Assembly: GCF_021155775.2 (NCBI RefSeq)
Contig: NC_060233.1
Span: 20,060,037 to 20,124,036, forward strand
DNA: 64,000 nt
Direction of reading: 5' to 3'
Source: Neodiprion pinetum
Lineage: Eukaryota > Arthropoda > Insecta > Hymenoptera > Diprionidae
The position numbers and the translations under genes are program-made. Positions 62,035 to 64,000 of the stretch are shown one piece after another. Each line of letters begins with the position of its first letter. Position 1 is the first letter of the stretch. Under the pieces are notes generated by a model that was not told the DNA's origin, did no database searches, and saw nothing but the letters and a program-made list of their open reading frames with translations.

Positions 62035-63222
62035 TCAGTGGTCTGAAAGCCCGAATTGTTGGCCAAAACCCCGAAAACCGAAAGTTTTCATCCGAGGTAA
62101 AGCTTCACATATTTGTCAATAGATAGCATTAGAGCTTTGAAATCCAAAAGGGCAGATGTTCATATTCGTTCCATGGCCTGTGGTGAGCCCTCGAAAGTGA
62201 CCATTGTCGAGACTCGCGCGGGACTGTGGTGTGTGCACGCTTTCGAGCGCGCGAAAAAAAAGGCTATAGTTTTTTCAATTTTCATCAAAATCGAGTCGAC
62301 CAAAATGGATATTATTCCTCAAGGTAAGTGAATTACATAAATTTTGTGAATGAACCAAGTTTCGGAATTTATGGCGATGATATTAATGATGCAATACGGG
62401 TGCTGCGAAATAACCTATTTTATTGAATTGCATTGCTATCTGTAGAGAATTAGTTATGATCCCCGGAGATCCTGCGGAGATCTCAACGATTCCTAGTGTG
62501 AAAAAGTATAAAGAATGTGAAACCGTTGGCATCGCCTGCTCGTTTTTGCTCCATTGGTCAATAATACGCATTCTTTGAAGCAGTGTTTGGTCGACTCGGT
62601 CGGAGCCTCGTGGCCCGCCTCGTGGGATTAGTGTAGCGGGGCGACGCAGACAACGTCATTCATCAAAACGACGTCGATGGTGAGAATTCAGATAGCGATT
62701 AGTATATATCTTTGAAAATTATGTTATTTTGTTTTATAAGAAAAAAATCTGTATGAATTAAAAAAATTAATTTTCAAAATATCACTTTTGACAAAGTTGT
62801 ACTATTTTTCAGGAATAATTCCCGCCATTTTCGGTCCACCATTTTTAATTTTGCATTTTTACATTCGTTTTCGGAATCGGCGACCCCGAAAACATTACTA
62901 GTATGAATTTCAGCGAATTGGTATCATTTTTCGCGAAAAACATCCGCCATTTAACGTCCGCCATTTTGAATTTTGCATTTTTGTTTTTTTTTTCGGAATC
63001 AGCGACCCGAAAAACATCCGTACTATGAATTTCTAAAAATTCGTACCATTTTTTGTAAAAAATATCCGCTATTTCGGGGCCGCCATTTTGAATTTCGCAT
63101 TTTTGCATTTATTTTCGAAACCAGCAAGTCAAAAAACTATAGGTATAGTAATACTAGCAATTTTCACTGAGAAATATTTGAGTTATTAGTTTTGACCAGG
63201 AATTCGGGCTTTTGGACCACTG
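62035..63222. mobile_element. hAT-like non-autonomous DNA transposon
   Basis: Terminal inverted repeats CAGTGGTCTGAAAGCCCGAA and CAGTGGTCCAAAAGCCCGAA (from the right, inverted). An 8-bp duplication TACGCCGC (62027-62034) / TGCGCCGC (63223-63230) with one mismatch flanks it, as for hAT. One extra T at the left edge is unexplained. About 1.19 kb with no transposase. It splits PolB copy B, whose frame continues on the other side. Confidence 0.8.
62820..63150. repeat. Minisatellite, about 110 bp, three units, inside the hAT-like element
   Basis: Each unit has CGCCATTTTGAATTTTGCAT followed by TTTTCGGAATC and a GAAAAACAT word. The open frame on the minus strand across it is a repeat artefact. Confidence 0.7.
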
Positions 63223-64000
63223 TGCGCCGCCTCGAATGGCTCTTTCAATAAATAACACCATTTCAGGGTTGTCTGAAAGTTGCAAATTTACATAAGTATG
63301 CTTGAGCATCGCGTCAAAAGCAAGTCCCGGTGCAGTGTAGTAGTGCAACGGATCTAAATCGTATGTTTTGAAGCAGCTAGCACGGAAATTTTTGACAATA
63401 TCGGCAAGCAAAAGAACATCGGTCTTTAGATATAAATCTGAATAGCCCCCCAATGACTCTAAATGGAATTCCCTCCAAACAGTTTTCGCGTGCTCGTAAT
63501 CGGTGTCTAAAATATTTGCATCGCAGAGGTGCGAGTAGAAATGCTTCTTTGCAGGTAATCGCGATTCATCGAGTTTCCCCCAACAATCGACGTATTCATA
63601 GGGAAAAACGCTTTTGCGGGTCATCAAACTGAACTGAGTCGGATTATTATAAAATTTACGTGTTATGCGTTTATCGGTATCGGTCAAATATTTGGAAAGT
63701 TTATCGATGCTGCTAGCCATAAATCGAAACGAATCGATGAATCTCAAGTGCATCATTGTTTCATCGACGCGTTTCGTGAAGGATATATATTTTTTCTTAT
63801 TTATGGGTAGCAGTGTAATTTTACCGGGAAAAGTTGACGCGAGGGATTTTATTAAAAAGTGAGAATCGTAACCGGACAAATTGTGGAAAACTATTGGAAT
63901 TGTGTGCGACTCTCTGAAATTCAAATTACACCGATTATGAGCAGGACCACGATATTTACCCGTGAAGTGACAGTGATCGTAACACTTTTTCTCCTCGGGG

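Larger units (their letters stand above)
60653..64000 (-). pseudogene. Polinton protein-primed DNA polymerase B, copy B, split by a hAT-like element
   Basis: The most complete PolB here, running off the right edge, so the N-terminus is not visible. Minus strand: ExoII FHNLSGYDSHFLIKSL at about 63890-63840, LKTDVLLLADIV, then the hAT-like insertion at 63222-62035. It continues with motif A CFDVNNLYSAA (near 61930), the KTMENVR region, and palm motif C LMYTDTDSLIYQ (near 61200). The C-terminus has ITFDDYKRCLTAYRE. In-frame stops are a TAG near 61800 and a TAG at 61433-61435. It ends at 60653. Confidence 0.85.

Noticed and set aside
62845..63108. 87-codon minus-strand frame as a gene
   Set aside because: It is internal to a three-unit minisatellite in a hAT-like element.

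Overview
This window is arthropod, most likely insect, repeat-rich DNA. I see no bacterial features and only one weak candidate for a host exon. The insect reading rests on degenerate TTAGG-type repeats (the insect telomere word) at 27418-27540 and 37435-37580, on the mixture of elements (CR1-like and R1-like non-LTR elements, a Penelope-like element, Polinton/Maverick elements, a hAT-like element) and on the long simple repeats. Hymenoptera is plausible but not proven. Nearly every open frame is a transposon gene carrying stops, frameshifts or deletions.

Layout. 1-2464 (-): 5' part of a Ty3/Gypsy-type LTR element (protease, nucleocapsid, gag, tRNA-Leu-type primer site, 282-bp LTR), inserted into the next element. 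2465-23440: four related CR1-like (Jockey superfamily) elements, three on the minus strand and one on the plus. Each has an ORF1 ending in a domain like that of the baculoviral FP25K protein and an ORF2 with endonuclease and reverse transcriptase. In all four, ORF1 and ORF2 lie in one reading frame, separated by a single stop codon followed by C (TGA-CTG, TGA-CTA, TGA-CGC, TAG-CTA). A Penelope-like element (12679-14920) with a 13-bp target duplication sits inside the third copy. 23440-24836 (-): 5'-truncated R1-like reverse transcriptase. 24837-27410: degraded Polinton pieces (integrase tail, DNA polymerase B) and a remnant resembling a chuvirus-type glycoprotein.

27551-37314 (+) is an R1-clade element with a 10-bp target duplication, next to degenerate TTAGG repeats. 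Its reverse transcriptase is split by a 3.2-kb, nearly perfect palindromic element (32703-35919) flanked by a 3-bp duplication (ACC).

39.2-64 kb is Polinton territory. A virus-like gene block runs: integrase (-), fibre-like protein (-), coiled-coil protein (-), packaging ATPase (-), then phospholipase A2-domain protein (+), adenain-type protease (+), minor capsid/penton (+), major capsid (+) and accessory genes. Two convergent protein-primed DNA polymerase B copies follow: one (57114-60410) has lost its catalytic motif C, and the other (60653-64000, running off the window) is split by a hAT-like insertion. In a live Polinton these genes would replicate the element (PolB), integrate it (integrase) and build particles (capsid proteins, protease, ATPase). 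Here each of these core genes is broken. Several Polinton genes still show a TATA box about 30 bp before a TCAGT-like initiator, and twice that TATA box overlaps the previous gene's stop codon.
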